A stretch of DNA of 64,000 bases from Croceibacterium mercuriale (GTDB taxonomy: Bacteria; Pseudomonadota; Alphaproteobacteria; Sphingomonadales; Sphingomonadaceae). Of this stretch, positions 62,722-64,000 are shown piece by piece. The DNA is taken from the NCBI RefSeq assembly GCF_000802385.1, contig NZ_JTDN01000001.1, positions 1,309,501 through 1,373,500 of the forward strand, read 5' to 3'. The position numbers were made by a program, and so were the translations under genes. The notes under the pieces were generated by a model. The model had not been told where the DNA came from, ran no database searches, and saw only the letters and a program-made list of their open reading frames with translations. How positions within the stretch are numbered: the first letter of the stretch is position 1; every line of letters starts with the position of its first letter.

Positions 62722-63927
62722 TCAACGCAGGCTCACCACGTTGTCGCTGCGCTTCGGTTCCTGCCGGGTGCCGGTATAGAGGCTCACCATCGGCTCATCC
62801 GTCACCACCACCGCCTGTGCCGCGCCGAAGCCGTTGAAGCCGGTCTTCATCGCCGCGCCATAGGCACCCAGCATGCCGATCTCGAAATAGTCATCCGCCT
62901 GGATGTCGGCCGGCAGGTCGAACGGACCCTTCATGTAGTCGGCATCGTCACAGGTGGGGCCGTAAAACGCAAAATCGGCCAGCGGCTGAGTGAGATCGTC
63001 CTCCAGTGCCTGCACCGGAAAACGCCAGTCGACATGCGCGGCATCGAACAGCGCGCCATAGGCGCCGTCATTGATGTACAGTTCGTCGCCCCGCCGCTTC
63101 TCCACGCGGACGATCACGCTGGAATATTCCGCGCTCAGCGCCCGGCCCGGCTCAGCCCACAGCTCCGCATTGTAGGAGATAGGCAGCGCCTCGAAATGGC
63201 GGTGGATGATCGCGAAGTAATCTTCCAGCGGCGGCGGGTTCATGCCCGGATAGGCGCTGGGGAAACCACCGCCGACGTCGATGATGTCCACCGTGACGGA
63301 GGCCTGCGCAATCGCCGCGCGCACGCGATCAAGCGCCTGCACATAGGCGAACGGCGTCATCGCCTGGCTGCCGACATGGAAGCAGATGCCGAGCGCGTCG
63401 CAATGCTGGCGGGTAGCCTGCAGCAGCGGCGCGGCATCGACCAGGTCGACCCCGAACTTGGAGGCAAGGCTCAGCTCCGAATGTTCGGAGGAGACGCGCA
63501 GGCGCACCAGCAGGTTCAGATCTTCTGCCGCCGCGCCGTCCGAAGCCGAAGTGGCTTCCACGATCTTGGCCAGTTCCTCCAGCGTATCCAGGCTGAAAGT
63601 CCGCACGCCATGCGTGTGATAGGCCTCGCGGATGGCGCCGATCGTCTTCACCGGGTGCATGAAGCACAGGGTGGCTTCCGGAAGCAGGGCACGCACCAGC
63701 CGCACTTCCGCAATGGAGGCGACGTCAAAGGTGCGGATGCCGTTTTCCCACAGCAGCACGATCAGGTCAGGCGAGGGATTCGCCTTGACCGCATACATCG
63801 TGGTGCCCGGAAAACGCTGCGCAAAGAACTGCGCCGCCCGCGCCGCGGCATGCGGGCGGTTGAGCATCACCGGTTCGTCCGGAACGAGGTCGCGGACTAC
63901 AGACCGTGCGTCAGGATAGCTGTGCAA
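62722..63927 (-). CDS. PLP-dependent ornithine/lysine decarboxylase (fold III)
   Basis: Makes putrescine or cadaverine. The 401-residue protein has the PLP Lys in MYAVKANPSPDLI, DVASIAEVRL, FHVGSQAMTPFAYVQAL, DVGGGFPSAYPG, AEPGRALSA and the C-terminal YGPTCDDADYM, whose Cys is typical of ornithine decarboxylase. The start is a TTG at 63927 with a GGGGG stretch 9 nt upstream; no better start is seen. Confidence 0.92.
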   Translation of the reverse strand: MHSYPDARSVVRDLVPDEPVMLNRPHAAARAAQFFAQRFPGTTMYAVKANPSPDLIVLLWENGIRTFDVASIAEVRLVRALLPEATLCFMHPVKTIGAIREAYHTHGVRTFSLDTLEELAKIVEATSASDGAAAEDLNLLVRLRVSSEHSELSLASKFGVDLVDAAPLLQATRQHCDALGICFHVGSQAMTPFAYVQALDRVRAAIAQASVTVDIIDVGGGFPSAYPGMNPPPLEDYFAIIHRHFEALPISYNAELWAEPGRALSAEYSSVIVRVEKRRGDELYINDGAYGALFDAAHVDWRFPVQALEDDLTQPLADFAFYGPTCDDADYMKGPFDLPADIQADDYFEIGMLGAYGAAMKTGFNGFGAAQAVVVTDEPMVSLYTGTRQEPKRSDNVVSLR

Positions 63928-64000
63928 TTCAAGGGACCCCCAAACGGTTTGTTCAACAAGGCTGCCTTGCGGTTAGGAAGTCCCCATGGGGCAGCGGAGG

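Overview
The window looks like a GC-rich alphaproteobacterial chromosome, most likely a sphingomonad (order Sphingomonadales; Erythrobacteraceae or Sphingomonadaceae). The pointers are three TonB-system outer-membrane or partner genes, a CcrM-type cell-cycle methylase, a Shemin-pathway 5-aminolevulinate synthase, the alphaproteobacterial complex I accessory subunit NDUFA12, a split three-gene transhydrogenase, and a LigM-like tetrahydrofolate-dependent O-demethylase of the kind known from Sphingobium. Nearly all of it is tightly packed core-type DNA. I see no insertion sequence, integrase, CRISPR array or rRNA. There is one tRNA (Trp).

Layout. 1-3945 (minus): beta-helix lipoprotein and a TonB receptor cut by the window edge. 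4154-12567 (plus): a TPR protein, then a compact virB1-B2-B3-B4-B6-B9-B10-B11 type IV secretion operon with no virB5, virB7, virB8, virD4 or relaxase, followed by ppk-ppx (12662-16368). Pho-box-like repeats lie in front of both the lipoprotein/receptor pair and virB1, so phosphate control of this block is a testable idea. 16808-26267: a cluster built round the LigM-like demethylase, with a TonB receptor, SnoaL-fold protein, two alpha/beta hydrolases, a MetE-C-terminal-type methyltransferase, an IclR regulator, MetF and FolD. Together these could import a methylated compound, move its methyl group to tetrahydrofolate, and either oxidise it or send it to methionine. 26275-30100: CorA, a CinA-like protein, small unknowns and one clearly AT-rich, probably acquired gene (29240-30100) that may be a HEPN-like defence protein.

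30339-34858 (minus): tRNA-Trp, a 50-residue ORF, secE, nusG, rplK and rplA, with a secreted M20-type amidohydrolase placed between nusG and rplK. 34952-49654: housekeeping and accessory genes, including aat, a DUF2155 protein, NDUFA12, DUF192, recX, a stand-alone fatty acyl-AMP ligase, a TelA/XpaC pair, dgt, a racemase-like protein and pntA1-pntA2-pntB. 49817-51950: a response-regulator/AAA+ protein that keeps the NtrC layout but has lost its key catalytic residues, then a lipoprotein. 51947-55018 (minus): rnhB, ccrM and folP. The gap between rnhB and ccrM holds seven GANTC sites in 142 bp, a perfect DnaA box and a 15-bp inverted repeat. 55011-63927: a PQQ-type sugar dehydrogenase, tatA, a DedA protein, plsY-dprA, murI, hemA, a glutathionyl-hydroquinone-reductase-like GST, a lipoprotein and a PLP-dependent ornithine/lysine decarboxylase.

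All calls come from reading the translated sequence and from remembered family motifs. No database search was run.
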